A DNA stretch of 32,702 bases from an uncultured Pseudomonadota bacterium (GTDB taxonomy: Bacteria > Pseudomonadota > Gammaproteobacteria > Methylococcales > Methylomonadaceae), in contig CAIRCR010000297.1 of NCBI GenBank assembly GCA_903877065.1, forward strand, positions 1 to 32,702. The letters are read 5' to 3'. Both the position numbers and the translations under genes were made by a program. How positions within the stretch are numbered: position 1 is the first letter of the stretch; every line of letters begins with the position of its first letter. Shown piece after piece: positions 1-10,008 of this stretch. The notes beneath the pieces are model-generated. The model had not been told where the DNA came from. It made no database searches and was given only the letters and a program-made list of their open reading frames with translations.

Positions 1-681
1 AACACACCTAATGTTTTAACACAAAGCACCGCCGATATTGCAATGACATTGTTATTGATGACTGCACGACGTGGCGCGGAAGGTGATCGCTTAGTGCGTG
101 CAAAAAAATGGACGGGCTGGTGTCCAACAAATATGCTAAGTTCGAACGTGACTGGTGCGACTCTTGGTTTGATTGGATTTGGACGTATTGGGCAAGCGAT
201 GGCGCGTAAAGCACATCACGGTTTTGATATGAACATTATTTATTTTAATCCCAGTCCCGCAAATGAATACGTGACGCAGGACTTAAACGCCAAACGCTGC
301 AATACAGTTGAAGAAGTGTTACAGCAAGCTGATTTTATATCCCTACATTGTCCAGCGGGTACAAACACCAAACATTTAATCAATGCTAAAACGTTAAAAT
401 TCATGAAGCCTACCGCGCATCTAATCAATACTGCTCGCGGTGATGTGGTTGATAGTCAGGCGTTAATTGACGCACTAAAAGCCAAACAAATTGCAGGGGC
501 GGGGTTAGATGTTTATGAAAATGAACCAAATATACACGATGGTTTTCTGGATTTGGAAAATGTCGCGTTATTACCGCACTTGGGAAGTGCAACGCTCGAA
601 ACACGAACCGCAATGGGCGAAAAAGTGTTAGCAAATTTAGCGGCTTATTTTTCGGGTAAAGCCTTGCCAGACAGAGTTTAA
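1..681 (+). CDS. D-isomer-specific 2-hydroxyacid dehydrogenase (glycerate/hydroxypyruvate reductase-like), 5' truncated by window edge
   Basis: The frame is open to base 1 (NTPNVLTQSTADIA precedes the ORF-track Met at 43). NAD-binding GLIGFGRIGQAMA; NTARGDVVD and GAGLDVYENEP signatures; catalytic-type LLPHLGSAT. Confidence 0.9.
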   Translation, partial: NTPNVLTQSTADIAMTLLLMTARRGAEGDRLVRAKKWTGWCPTNMLSSNVTGATLGLIGFGRIGQAMARKAHHGFDMNIIYFNPSPANEYVTQDLNAKRCNTVEEVLQQADFISLHCPAGTNTKHLINAKTLKFMKPTAHLINTARGDVVDSQALIDALKAKQIAGAGLDVYENEPNIHDGFLDLENVALLPHLGSATLETRTAMGEKVLANLAAYFSGKALPDRV

Positions 682-729
682 GGCGTTATTTCCAAATTGC
701 TTTGTACCAAAACAACGCCTACATATCAC

Positions 730-2127
730 TTAATGACTTTTCGCTTTTGAGCGGCGTGTTAGGCGTTCACGCTTTTTTACTTCCCATTCCGTTTTTTTAG
801 TTTTCAACCCATGAAAAGGATTCACTGGCGATTTGAAAACAATCCGAATCGGTGTGCCGCTCAAATTCATAGCGGTGCGATAGTAGTTAATCAAATAGCG
901 TTTATACGATTCTGGCAAAACATCTGTTTGCGCTCCATGAACGACAACAATCGGCGGATTTCTTCCGCCTTGATGTGCGTATTTCAATTTAATACGTCGT
1001 CCATTTACCATTGGCGGCTGATGCGCGGCAACCGCTTCTTTTAGCATTCGTGTCAAGTTTGGCGTAGACATATCAAGCATTGCCGCTTCGTACAGCGTTT
1101 TCACCATATCAAACATTTTACCGACACCATTACCGTGCAATGCAGAAATTTGATGTTTTTCAGCAAATTCGACAAAGGATAGTTTTATATCCAGTTGGCG
1201 GTTAATCGTATTTTTTTGTTCGGTACTAATGCCGTCCCATTTATTCAAGCCAATAATTAACGCCCTACCCGCTTCTAAAACCAAACCTAACAAATGCGCG
1301 TCTTGGTCAGTGATGCCTTCTTGTGCATCAACGAGATAAATAACAACATTCGCTTTTTCAACGGCTTGCAGGGCTTTCAAGACACTAAATTTTTCAATCA
1401 CTTCATCAATTCGTGAACGGCGACGCATTCCAGCGGTGTCGATTAACGTAAATTTTATATCGTTGCGTTGAAATGGAATGTAAATGCTGTCGCGTGTTGT
1501 ACCAGCTTCATTAAACACAACGACGCGTTCTTCACCAAGTAAACGATTAACTAACGTCGATTTACCTACATTCGGGCGACCGACAACGGCGATAGCAATC
1601 GTGTCTTTATCTTCGATTTCTTCTTCAACAATTGGTGGTAATAATGAGTCCGTCATTCTCAATAATTCTGGAACGCCTGTTCCGTGTGACGCAGCAATTT
1701 TTACAGGATCACCCAAGCCCAAGCTGTAAAAATCAGCAATCGCGACAAACGTATCTACGCCATCGGTTTTATTGGTAACTAAAATAACGGGTTTGTGAAG
1801 TTTGCGTAACGTTCCAGCAATTACTTTATCTGACGCGCTCAACCCAGCGCGTCCATCCACAATGAAAAAGACAATATCTGCTTCTTCTAAGGCAATTTGC
1901 ACTTGTTGACGTGCAACGCGTTCAATACCTTCTGCATCGTCGGCAATCCCGCCAGTATCAACAACTAAACACGGGCGAATATCTTTGTGTTTAACTCGTC
2001 CATATTGACGGTCTCGCGTTAAGCCAGAAAAATCGGCGACAATCGCATCACGAGTGCGCGTTAATAAATTAAATAACGTCGATTTGCCCACGTTTGGACG
2101 ACCGACTAAAGCGATAACGGGTAACAT
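730..2127 (-). CDS. der: Ribosome biogenesis GTPase Der (EngA)
   Basis: Two tandem GTPase domains: GRPNVGKSTLFN and VVGRPNVGKSTLVN, with NKTD and NKWD motifs; C-terminal KH-like region. Confidence 0.97.
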   Translation of the reverse strand: MLPVIALVGRPNVGKSTLFNLLTRTRDAIVADFSGLTRDRQYGRVKHKDIRPCLVVDTGGIADDAEGIERVARQQVQIALEEADIVFFIVDGRAGLSASDKVIAGTLRKLHKPVILVTNKTDGVDTFVAIADFYSLGLGDPVKIAASHGTGVPELLRMTDSLLPPIVEEEIEDKDTIAIAVVGRPNVGKSTLVNRLLGEERVVVFNEAGTTRDSIYIPFQRNDIKFTLIDTAGMRRRSRIDEVIEKFSVLKALQAVEKANVVIYLVDAQEGITDQDAHLLGLVLEAGRALIIGLNKWDGISTEQKNTINRQLDIKLSFVEFAEKHQISALHGNGVGKMFDMVKTLYEAAMLDMSTPNLTRMLKEAVAAHQPPMVNGRRIKLKYAHQGGRNPPIVVVHGAQTDVLPESYKRYLINYYRTAMNLSGTPIRIVFKSPVNPFHGLKTKKTEWEVKKRERLTRRSKAKSH

Positions 2128-2215
2128 AATTTTTATTTGGAATAGGAGGGAGGAGAGAGTTCAATGTCAAAGGCTCGAAGCAAATTTTAGCCTGAACCTT
2201 TGCTTGATTTTGGAT

Positions 2216-3403
2216 TTATTTTGCTTTTAACGCGGCTAACGTTCCATCTTTAGCGTAAATATAAACGGTGTCGTCAACCACAACAGGTTTTGCTTCAATT
2301 GGGCTGTCGCTGATTTGAATGTGTCCGAGTTGTCGTCCGTCTGAGCTACTGAGCCAATGAACATAACCTTCAAAATCGCCCACGACGACGTAATTTTGAT
2401 AAGTGATTGGCGCGGTTAATCGACGATGATGTAAATCTTTTTGTTGCCACAATCCACCACCACTACGTTGATCGACTTGCCAAACGTGGCTGTGTGAATC
2501 GCTTAAATATAAATGACGAAAATCGTGACTTAAACCCGAATACGATGAAATGCTTTCGTTTCGCCACATCACGTCGCCATCTGAAGCTGAAATTGCCGCC
2601 ACGCCACCACGATAACTGGCTATATAAACCACATCGTTAACTTCAATCGGATCAACGTCCAAATCCACCAAACGTTCAACTTCAGAGCGTCCTTTTGGAA
2701 TGGCGATACTGGTTTCCCACGCAAATTTACCGTTGTGCAAATCAAGTGCAACCAATTTTCCATTGTCGTAACCCGTAATCACTTTGTCGCCAACAATTAA
2801 AGGCGTTCCAGTGCCACGAATACTTAACGCGGGAACGGTGTGTTCATAACTCCATAATTTTGCGCCCGTTTGTTCACTCAACGCTGTAATTGTTCCGTCT
2901 GTGGTACGAATAATAACAATGTGTTTTGCAATGACTGGAATCGATAAAACTTCGCTCGATACTTTGACTTGCCACAATTTTTCGCCCGTGCTGCTGTTGA
3001 GTGCAATAACTTCAGCGTTGCTTGAACCTAAAACAACGCTTTCTGTGCCTAAACCCACACCGCCCGATAATCGCAAGTCTGTTTCAGTTGTCCAAATTTT
3101 ATCGCCTTTGACTAAATGCCTTGCTTGCACCAAGCCTTCGCGGTCAGCGGTAATGATATTTTGATTGTAAACGACAGGAGCGAGTTTTACCGTTTGTTCA
3201 TTTGTGCCTACGCCAATTGAAGCGTCCCATAATTTTTCAACGTGAACTTCGGCAACAAATTCAGTCAAAATTGCAGGCGGATCCGCATTATCTTCGCCGC
3301 CAGAAAAATAATCGGAAATGCCTGACACAGAATCTTTCACCGTATCGAATGTTGAACAGGCGGTGAGTGATAAAGCGGTAAATAATAAAAGTGTGCGACG
3401 CAT
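2216..3403 (-). CDS. bamB: Outer membrane protein assembly factor BamB (PQQ-like beta-propeller lipoprotein)
   Basis: Lipobox LSLTAC; repeated propeller motifs (GKLVALDLHNGKFAWE, GTITALSEQTGAKLWSYE); position between yfgM and der. Confidence 0.93.
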   Translation of the reverse strand: MRRTLLLFTALSLTACSTFDTVKDSVSGISDYFSGGEDNADPPAILTEFVAEVHVEKLWDASIGVGTNEQTVKLAPVVYNQNIITADREGLVQARHLVKGDKIWTTETDLRLSGGVGLGTESVVLGSSNAEVIALNSSTGEKLWQVKVSSEVLSIPVIAKHIVIIRTTDGTITALSEQTGAKLWSYEHTVPALSIRGTGTPLIVGDKVITGYDNGKLVALDLHNGKFAWETSIAIPKGRSEVERLVDLDVDPIEVNDVVYIASYRGGVAAISASDGDVMWRNESISSYSGLSHDFRHLYLSDSHSHVWQVDQRSGGGLWQQKDLHHRRLTAPITYQNYVVVGDFEGYVHWLSSSDGRQLGHIQISDSPIEAKPVVVDDTVYIYAKDGTLAALKAK

Positions 3404-4047
3404 TATTTTGTACTTTCCAATTTTTCAGGTGCGGTTAAATCGTCGATTTTGAATTGCAATAACGGCGATTGATAGCCGTTGTGTAAGGCTTTTTCGTAAG
3501 CACTACGCGCTTCATCAATACGATCTAAAGCAAGGTATAAGTCGCCAACAAGTTCGTCGTAATTATCCGAAAAACCAGCGGTAGTTTTTGGATCAATAGC
3601 GTTAATGATTTGCAAACCTTTTTCATATTCGCCCGTTGCCAAGAACAAACGGACTAAACGTAATTTTGCTAATGGACTGAGGTCGCTCGGTTGACTTGCT
3701 AAATTTTGCAATAATTCTTTTGCGCTTGCTAAATCACCCGCATCAATTTTCGTTTTCGCTTGTAATAACACGCTATATTTTGCGTATTCGGTAGCGTTAA
3801 ACTCGGTTTTGAGTTGTTTGGCAACAGTATCAACGGCTTCGATTTTGTTTTCAGTGACATCTTTCAACAATTGATCATAAATCGCTGAGGCTTTACTCGT
3901 TTCGGCTTTTTTATAATCAAGCCAAGAATTCCAACCAAAAATTGCCACCAAACCAATACCTAAACCAATCAGGACTGCGGTGCCATTGTCTTTCCACCAC
4001 TTTTGCAAGGCTTCGACTTGTTGTTCTTCTGTTTCGTAAAGTTCCAT
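3403..4047 (-). CDS. yfgM: YfgM-family ancillary translocon/periplasmic chaperone TPR protein
   Basis: Starts MELYETEEQQVEALQKWWKDNGTAVLIGLGIGLVAIFGW, the typical YfgM N-terminus with one TM; 1-nt stop/start overlap (TAATG) with bamB. Confidence 0.88.
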   Translation of the reverse strand: MELYETEEQQVEALQKWWKDNGTAVLIGLGIGLVAIFGWNSWLDYKKAETSKASAIYDQLLKDVTENKIEAVDTVAKQLKTEFNATEYAKYSVLLQAKTKIDAGDLASAKELLQNLASQPSDLSPLAKLRLVRLFLATGEYEKGLQIINAIDPKTTAGFSDNYDELVGDLYLALDRIDEARSAYEKALHNGYQSPLLQFKIDDLTAPEKLESTK

Positions 4048-4103
4048 AATTTTTAGATTTAATAGGTAAAGGTTTTATTGAAATTTTGATAAAGCAATTC
4101 AGG

Positions 4104-5069
4104 TTAATTTTTCTTTTTTGCTATACGGTCAAGTAATTGAATGTATCTAAAGATAATTGATTCTGCGGTTTGTGTTGCGTCGTAAAATTTAAGACCAATA
4201 AATTCTTCAATGCTGTCGTCTTGCTTTATCTCATCACTTTCAATGACTCGCTGCATCATAACCTCCATAGAAACCACGACTTCACCATGATCGGGCATAA
4301 CAATAACGCAATTTTCATATTTAGTGCCTGGTTGTAAAAAACATGAAAATTCTGAATCGACATTGATTGCAGAGCAGCCCGTCATACTGAGATCGAACAT
4401 ACTCATTTCAAATACATTTAGCGACTCTTCATCTGGAACAATCGGGTTTATTTTCCGCTCTTCGAGAAGTGCCTCGCGTTCTTCTTTGGCGACTTCCTTA
4501 TCTTCTGGAGACAGTCTTAAAAATGCTCTGTCAAAGGCTTTTTGTTCAGCGAGCAAAAATTTTTCGATATGTTCAAGCATTCGTACATTTATCTTTTTAA
4601 GAGCAGTCGCATAGTTGATTTTATATTCTGGTTTGGATTCCTCTTTCAACTCGTCATCAGGTGGTGTGAGCCTCATTTTACAAATTGCTCGATTCATAAT
4701 GGGTGTTTTTATGCGATAAGCATTGCGTCTATCGTACCAATATAACGAATCTGGCATTGCCATAACGAAAGCATCATATCCACCGTGTTTTGTTTTTTCG
4801 ACATCCGAGCCTGAAAATGCAACCTGAACACCATTGAATATGGCTGAGAATCTAACCGTTTTGGTAGAAAGCACTTTTGCGTTTAATACTGCCGATGGGC
4901 TGGTGTCAAAAATAACTCTGCCCGTTTTTTGATTGACATTGACGATAGAAGTTAGGATCGTGTCTTTACCGCCCAAAGCGGCACTAATCATACATCTCTC
5001 CTTTGCAAGCACTGATAAATTGTTAATTATCAATGCTTTGTTGCGAACCATTGCTGAATCACCACTCAT
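4104..5069 (-). CDS. YcgR-like PilZ-domain protein (putative c-di-GMP receptor), copy 1
   Basis: N-terminal YcgR-like domain (AALGGKDTILTSIVNVNQKTGRVIFDTSP...), then RRNAYR (RxxxR) and DLSMTG (D/NxSxxG) motifs; plausible SD GAGGTGA. Confidence 0.75.
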   Translation of the reverse strand: MSGDSAMVRNKALIINNLSVLAKERCMISAALGGKDTILTSIVNVNQKTGRVIFDTSPSAVLNAKVLSTKTVRFSAIFNGVQVAFSGSDVEKTKHGGYDAFVMAMPDSLYWYDRRNAYRIKTPIMNRAICKMRLTPPDDELKEESKPEYKINYATALKKINVRMLEHIEKFLLAEQKAFDRAFLRLSPEDKEVAKEEREALLEERKINPIVPDEESLNVFEMSMFDLSMTGCSAINVDSEFSCFLQPGTKYENCVIVMPDHGEVVVSMEVMMQRVIESDEIKQDDSIEEFIGLKFYDATQTAESIIFRYIQLLDRIAKKKN

Positions 5070-5262
5070 TTACATTCACCTCGTAAGTTTAATAAGTTTG
5101 GCTGTTGTCATTCTTTAAAAATGACGTTTTATGTTTTAAAAAAGTTAACACATTTCAGGTACAAGGATCTTGTAATTAGTTTCGTGTAACCATTTTGGAA
5201 AGTTCTTTAAAATCAAACTCCCAATTTGGCGTTTACACGGAAATTTTTACAGTCTCGGTACA

Positions 5263-6219
5263 TCATTTTTTTTTCATTATTCGGTCAAGCAACTGAATAT
5301 ACCGAAATATAATTGATTCTGTCGTTTCTGTTGCGGCTGTGATTTTAAGACCTATAAATTCTTCGATATCGTCATCTTGCTTTATTTCATCTGTTTCAAA
5401 CAGTCGTTGCATCATCACTTGCACTGAAGAAATCGTCACCTCACCGTGTTCGGGCATAACAATAACACAATCTTCATAGTTAAGACCTTCTTGAAAAAAG
5501 TATGAAAATTCTGAATCTATATTGATTGCTGCAAAGCCAGTCATACTCAAATCGAACATACTTATTTCGATAACATCCAATCCGTCTGTACTTGGATTTT
5601 CGATTTCCATTTTATGTGCTTCTGCACGTTGTTCTTCATGCTCTAATTTAGCTTTTTCTTGTTCCTCTGGAGTCATTCTAATTAGCAACTTCTCAAAGGC
5701 TTTCTGTTCATTAGCTAAGTGTTCTTCTTTACGCTCAAGCATACGAACTTTTATTTTTTTAAGCGCAAGATCATAGTTCATTTTGTATTCTGATGAGGAC
5801 TCTTCACCAGGCGCAACAAGCCTTATTTTGCAAACAGCACGGTTCACAATAGGCGTTTTTATACGGTAAGCATTACGGCGATCGAACCAATATAACGAAT
5901 CAGGCAAAGGCATTATGAAAGAATCATATCCAGCGTGTTTTGTTTTCTCAATTTTAGAGCCTGAAAATGCGACTTGAACGCCGTTAAATATCGCTGCAAA
6001 TCCAACATTTTTGGTCATAAGTATTTTTTCGTTAAATACTTTTGACGGGCTAGTGTCAATAATAACCTGACCTGTTTTTTTATTAACGTGGACAATAGCC
6101 GTTAGCATGGTGTCCTTCCCACCCAAAGCCGCTGTTATCATACAACGCTGTTTTGAAAGAACTAATAAATTGTTAATTATCAATGCTTTGTTGCGAATCA
6201 TCGCGGAATCACCACTCAT
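5263..6219 (-). CDS. YcgR-like PilZ-domain protein (putative c-di-GMP receptor), copy 2, paralogous to copy 1
   Basis: Same architecture and start (MSGDSAM.RNKALIINNL), RRNAYR and DLSMTG motifs; aligns with copy 1 over the full length. Confidence 0.75.
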   Translation of the reverse strand: MSGDSAMIRNKALIINNLLVLSKQRCMITAALGGKDTMLTAIVHVNKKTGQVIIDTSPSKVFNEKILMTKNVGFAAIFNGVQVAFSGSKIEKTKHAGYDSFIMPLPDSLYWFDRRNAYRIKTPIVNRAVCKIRLVAPGEESSSEYKMNYDLALKKIKVRMLERKEEHLANEQKAFEKLLIRMTPEEQEKAKLEHEEQRAEAHKMEIENPSTDGLDVIEISMFDLSMTGFAAINIDSEFSYFFQEGLNYEDCVIVMPEHGEVTISSVQVMMQRLFETDEIKQDDDIEEFIGLKITAATETTESIIFRYIQLLDRIMKKK

Positions 6220-6276
6220 TTTTATTCACCGTTCAAGTCTATTTATTTTAATTTACAGTTGAATTTTGTTATTTTT

Positions 6277-7554
6277 TTAAAGAACATTTTGTGCATTTTT
6301 AAAAAAATTAACTACGTTAGCCAACGTTAAATTTTGCTGCGTTTGCTGTTCGTCACGCAATGCCTTTATCGAAATTTCACCGCGTGACACTTCGTCTCCA
6401 CCTAAAATAAGCGCGTAAATTGCACCACTCTTATCGGCTTTTTTGAATTGAGATTTAACGCTACTGCTTGAACAATCCATTTGTATTTTTAATGTTGGTA
6501 TTTGTGTTCGTAATTGTTCGGCTAAACGTAAACCAACTTTTTCTGCCTGTTTACCAACACGAATTAAATAAATATCGACCGTATTTTCGAATTTAATATC
6601 AAGCGTTTCGAGCAGTAATAATAAACGCTCCATTCCCATCGCAAAACCAATGGCTGAATTTGCTTTGCCACCGAGTTGTTCAATTAAACCGTCATAACGT
6701 CCACCAGCACAAATTGTACCTTGTGAACCAAGTTCATCCGTCACCCATTCAAAAACAGTTTTGCTGTAATAATCTAAACCACGAACCAAACGTGTATTGA
6801 TTTCGTAGCTCACACCTAAATCATTAAGCGTATTTAAAATTTCTTGAAAATGTTGACGTGAATCGTCGCCTAAACAATTTATCAATTCGGGCGCATTTTT
6901 CACAACGTCAGCCATTGCTGGATTTTTCGTATCTAAAATTCGTAACGGATTTGTGTTTAAGCGACGTAAACTGTCTTCGTCCAACGTTTCCAAATGCTGC
7001 TGAAAATAAGTCACTAACGCTTCACGATAAACCAAACGCTCCGCAATTGTTCCTAAAGAATTGAGCTGTAAATGCACTTTTTCACGAATGCCTAATCGTT
7101 TCCATAATCTATCGGTTAACAACAATAATTCAGCATCAATATCGGCACTCGCCATGCCGTAAGTTTCCACGCCAAACTGAAAAAATTGGCGGTAACGTCC
7201 TTTTTGCGGACGTTCATGACGATACATTGCACCGTAATACCAAAGCCTATGCACTTGATTATGAAGTAAACCATGCTCTAAACACGCTCGCAAACAACCT
7301 GCGGTGCCTTCGGGGCGAAGGGTTAAAGAATCGCCATTTTTGTCGTCGAATGTGTACATTTCTTTTTCAACAATATCGGTCACTTCACCGATTGAACGTT
7401 TGAACAATTCTGTTTTTTCAACCGCAGGCAAACGAATTTCGCTGTAACCGTAACTACTTAAAACGTCACGGATGATTTTTTCCGCATATTGCCATAAAGG
7501 CGTTTGCTCTGGCAGTACGTCGTGCATACCGCGAATTGCTTGGATATTTGCCAT
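6277..7554 (-). CDS. hisS: Histidyl-tRNA synthetase
   Basis: [12 protein letters not shown]; class II motif 2 ([24 protein letters not shown]); [23 protein letters not shown]. Confidence 0.97.
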   Translation of the reverse strand: MANIQAIRGMHDVLPEQTPLWQYAEKIIRDVLSSYGYSEIRLPAVEKTELFKRSIGEVTDIVEKEMYTFDDKNGDSLTLRPEGTAGCLRACLEHGLLHNQVHRLWYYGAMYRHERPQKGRYRQFFQFGVETYGMASADIDAELLLLTDRLWKRLGIREKVHLQLNSLGTIAERLVYREALVTYFQQHLETLDEDSLRRLNTNPLRILDTKNPAMADVVKNAPELINCLGDDSRQHFQEILNTLNDLGVSYEINTRLVRGLDYYSKTVFEWVTDELGSQGTICAGGRYDGLIEQLGGKANSAIGFAMGMERLLLLLETLDIKFENTVDIYLIRVGKQAEKVGLRLAEQLRTQIPTLKIQMDCSSSSVKSQFKKADKSGAIYALILGGDEVSRGEISIKALRDEQQTQQNLTLANVVNFFKNAQNVL

Positions 7555-7652
7555 AATTTGTTCTTTCCTTTGTTTTTCAATTCAAGTAACACAAATAACT
7601 TCTTATTTTTGTTGCGAAAACGACAATCCTTGATTTGTGAATAGAATTTGAA

Positions 7653-8399
7653 TTATTTAATTGCTTTAAACAGCTTCGCTTCAGCTGAAAGCGGAAATTT
7701 AGTCACTAGCAACACCTGATAATGCTTCGCTAAACCTGTATTACCTGATGCGCCTTCAATTTGCGCCGCAATCAATAACGATTCGGGCGTGGGTTCAGCG
7801 ACTTGTAAATAACGCTGTAAATACACTTTTGCCACTAAGAAATTACCTTGTTGATAATTAACTTTTTGCATTTCAAGCAAAGCGGGAGCGTAATTAGCAT
7901 TCAGCTGTAAGGCTTGTGCAAAATATGTTTCGGCTTCTGGATATTGGTATTGTTGCATATAACAACGTCCTAAATTCGTCATAGCAAGCCACGGGCGTTC
8001 ATTGAGTCCGTCAATTGTGGCCGCGTTTAGTAACGCCATGCCTTTTTCTGCGTCACCGTGTTCACACAAAAAACGTCCGTAATTATTTTTTATACTTAAA
8101 TCATCAGGTGTTAACGCAATTGCAGTTTGGTAATGGGAACGCGCTTCATCAATTTTATTTAATTTTTCGTCTAAAAAAGCAAATGCGTTAAAGGCTTGTG
8201 CGTTTTTGTGGTCTAACTGAATGGCGTGTTGTAAATTTTCACGCGCAATTTCCAATTTGTTCAAATTCAAATAACGCACGCCTAGTTGTAAATAAATATC
8301 AGCGGCACTGCCTTCAACTACTTTTTTATCTTCGATAGACGCACAGGCATTTAGACCAATTAATAGCACGATTGAAATGAATGATTTGAAAAGTTGCAT
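7653..8399 (-). CDS. pilW: Type IV pilus biogenesis/stability protein PilW/PilF (TPR lipoprotein)
   Basis: Lipobox LIGLNAC; TPR repeats (YLQLGVRYLNLNKLEIARENLQHAI; NNYGRFLCEHGDAEKGMALL); adjacent to rlmN as in other gammaproteobacteria. Confidence 0.87.
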   Translation of the reverse strand: MQLFKSFISIVLLIGLNACASIEDKKVVEGSAADIYLQLGVRYLNLNKLEIARENLQHAIQLDHKNAQAFNAFAFLDEKLNKIDEARSHYQTAIALTPDDLSIKNNYGRFLCEHGDAEKGMALLNAATIDGLNERPWLAMTNLGRCYMQQYQYPEAETYFAQALQLNANYAPALLEMQKVNYQQGNFLVAKVYLQRYLQVAEPTPESLLIAAQIEGASGNTGLAKHYQVLLVTKFPLSAEAKLFKAIK

Positions 8400-8402
8400 A
8401 AA

Positions 8403-9494
8403 TTACGCCGCAATGTTGAGTTTCAAATGTCGCCGACTTTTGTCTGCAACTTGTCCGACTAATTGACCGCAAGCCGCATCAATATCTTCGCCGCGTGTTT
8501 TACGAACGGTGGTAATAATACCTGCGTCATTGAGTAACGTTTTAAATTTCAAAATCGTTTCTTTATTTGAACAGCGATAAGATGAATTTGGAAACGGATT
8601 GAAAGGGATTAAATTGAGTTTACACGGCACAGTTTTGAGTAATTTAATCAAACCTCGTACGTCTTCCATCGTGTCATTGATGCCGTCTAGCATCACATAT
8701 TCAAAGGTAATAAAACGACGTGGTGCGATTTTGGCGTTTTCACGGCACGCTTCCATCAAAACGTTCAATGGATATTTTTTGTTAATCGGCACGAGTTCGT
8801 CACGCAATTCATCATGAACAGCATGAAGTGAAATCGCCAAACTCACGTCACACGCTTCGCCCAACCTTTCAATGGCTGGCACAACACCCGATGAACTAAT
8901 CGTCACACGGCGTTTTGATAACCCATAAGCAAAATCGTCCATCATTAGATTGACCGAAGCAACCACGTTATCAAAATTCAACAAGGGTTCGCCCATGCCC
9001 ATCATGACTACATTGGTGATTCTGTTTTCTTTTCCAACGCGATTTTGTGCGACAAATAATTGTCCGATAATTTCTGATGTTTTCAGATTACGATTAAACC
9101 CTTGTTGCGCGGTAGAGCAGAAAGTACATGCCAAAGCACAACCAATTTGCGAGGAAATGCACAATGTATTTCTATCATCTTCGGGAATAAAAACGCTTTC
9201 GATACGATTGCCGCAATGCGTTTGCATTGCCCATTTTATTGTCCCATCGGTGGCAATTTGCTCAACAGCAATTTCGGGTGTTGCAATGACGCAATTTTCA
9301 ATTAAATAAGTGCGAAGCGATTTGCTCAAATTGCTCATTTCGTTGAAATCATAAACGTCTTCGTGATAAATCCATTTCATCAACTGCGTGGCGCGGAAGG
9401 ATTTTTCGCCTAAACCAACAAAAAAGGCGATTAAGCCTTTTTTGTCGAAATCGAGCAAATTAACCTTTTTTGAAAGATTATCTTGTTCTTGCAC
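8403..9494 (-). CDS. rlmN: Dual-specificity 23S rRNA/tRNA adenine-C2 methyltransferase RlmN (radical SAM)
   Basis: [19 protein letters not shown] radical SAM motif, [16 protein letters not shown] start at 9494 is preferred over the ORF-track ATG at 9524 because AGAGGA lies just upstream of it. Confidence 0.95.
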   Translation of the reverse strand: MQEQDNLSKKVNLLDFDKKGLIAFFVGLGEKSFRATQLMKWIYHEDVYDFNEMSNLSKSLRTYLIENCVIATPEIAVEQIATDGTIKWAMQTHCGNRIESVFIPEDDRNTLCISSQIGCALACTFCSTAQQGFNRNLKTSEIIGQLFVAQNRVGKENRITNVVMMGMGEPLLNFDNVVASVNLMMDDFAYGLSKRRVTISSSGVVPAIERLGEACDVSLAISLHAVHDELRDELVPINKKYPLNVLMEACRENAKIAPRRFITFEYVMLDGINDTMEDVRGLIKLLKTVPCKLNLIPFNPFPNSSYRCSNKETILKFKTLLNDAGIITTVRKTRGEDIDAACGQLVGQVADKSRRHLKLNIAA

Positions 9495-9909
9495 AGATTT
9501 CCTCTGCTGAGAAGAAATAAGCAATTTCGCGTGCTGCGGTGTCTACGGCATCTGAACCATGAACGGCATTTTCGTCGATACTTGTTGCAAAATCAGCGCG
9601 AATTGTGCCAGCGGCAGCTTCTTTAGGATTTGTTGCACCCATTATGTCACGGTGTTTTAAAACGGCATTTTCACCTTCCAAAACTTGCATAATGACTGGA
9701 CCTGAAATCATGAAAGACACTAAATCAGCGAAAAAACCACGTTCGCTGTGTTCGGCATAAAACCCTTCAGCTTGGTCTTTCGTTAAATGAACCATTTTCG
9801 CAGCAACGATTTTCAAATCGTTTTTTTCAAAACGGCTGTAAATTTCACCGATTACGTTTTTTGCAACTGCGTCAGGTTTGATAATAGAAAAAGTACGTTC
9901 GATTGCCAT
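9478..9909 (-). CDS. ndk: Nucleoside diphosphate kinase
   Basis: [21 protein letters not shown]...[20 protein letters not shown]. Start moved to the Met at 9909 (AGGAG upstream); the ORF-track start at 9939 adds a non-homologous leader. Confidence 0.96.
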   Translation of the reverse strand: MAIERTFSIIKPDAVAKNVIGEIYSRFEKNDLKIVAAKMVHLTKDQAEGFYAEHSERGFFADLVSFMISGPVIMQVLEGENAVLKHRDIMGATNPKEAAAGTIRADFATSIDENAVHGSDAVDTAAREIAYFFSAEEICARTR

Positions 9910-10008
9910 TAGTTTTAAAACTCCTAAAAATAAATTCAAAATGAGCGCGAATTATAGCGGATTTCAAACATGGGAAGTAGCAGTTGCTGTTTTGAATATA
10001 GTTTTCGT

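Noticed and set aside
8950-9309. Plus-strand ORFs opposite rlmN, uvrC, uvrA, bamB, der and spoT (e.g. 8950..9309, 10328..10738, 12404..12844, 2901..3164)
   Set aside because: They lie antisense to well-supported conserved genes, with no recognisable domain and no independent SD evidence; most likely spurious.
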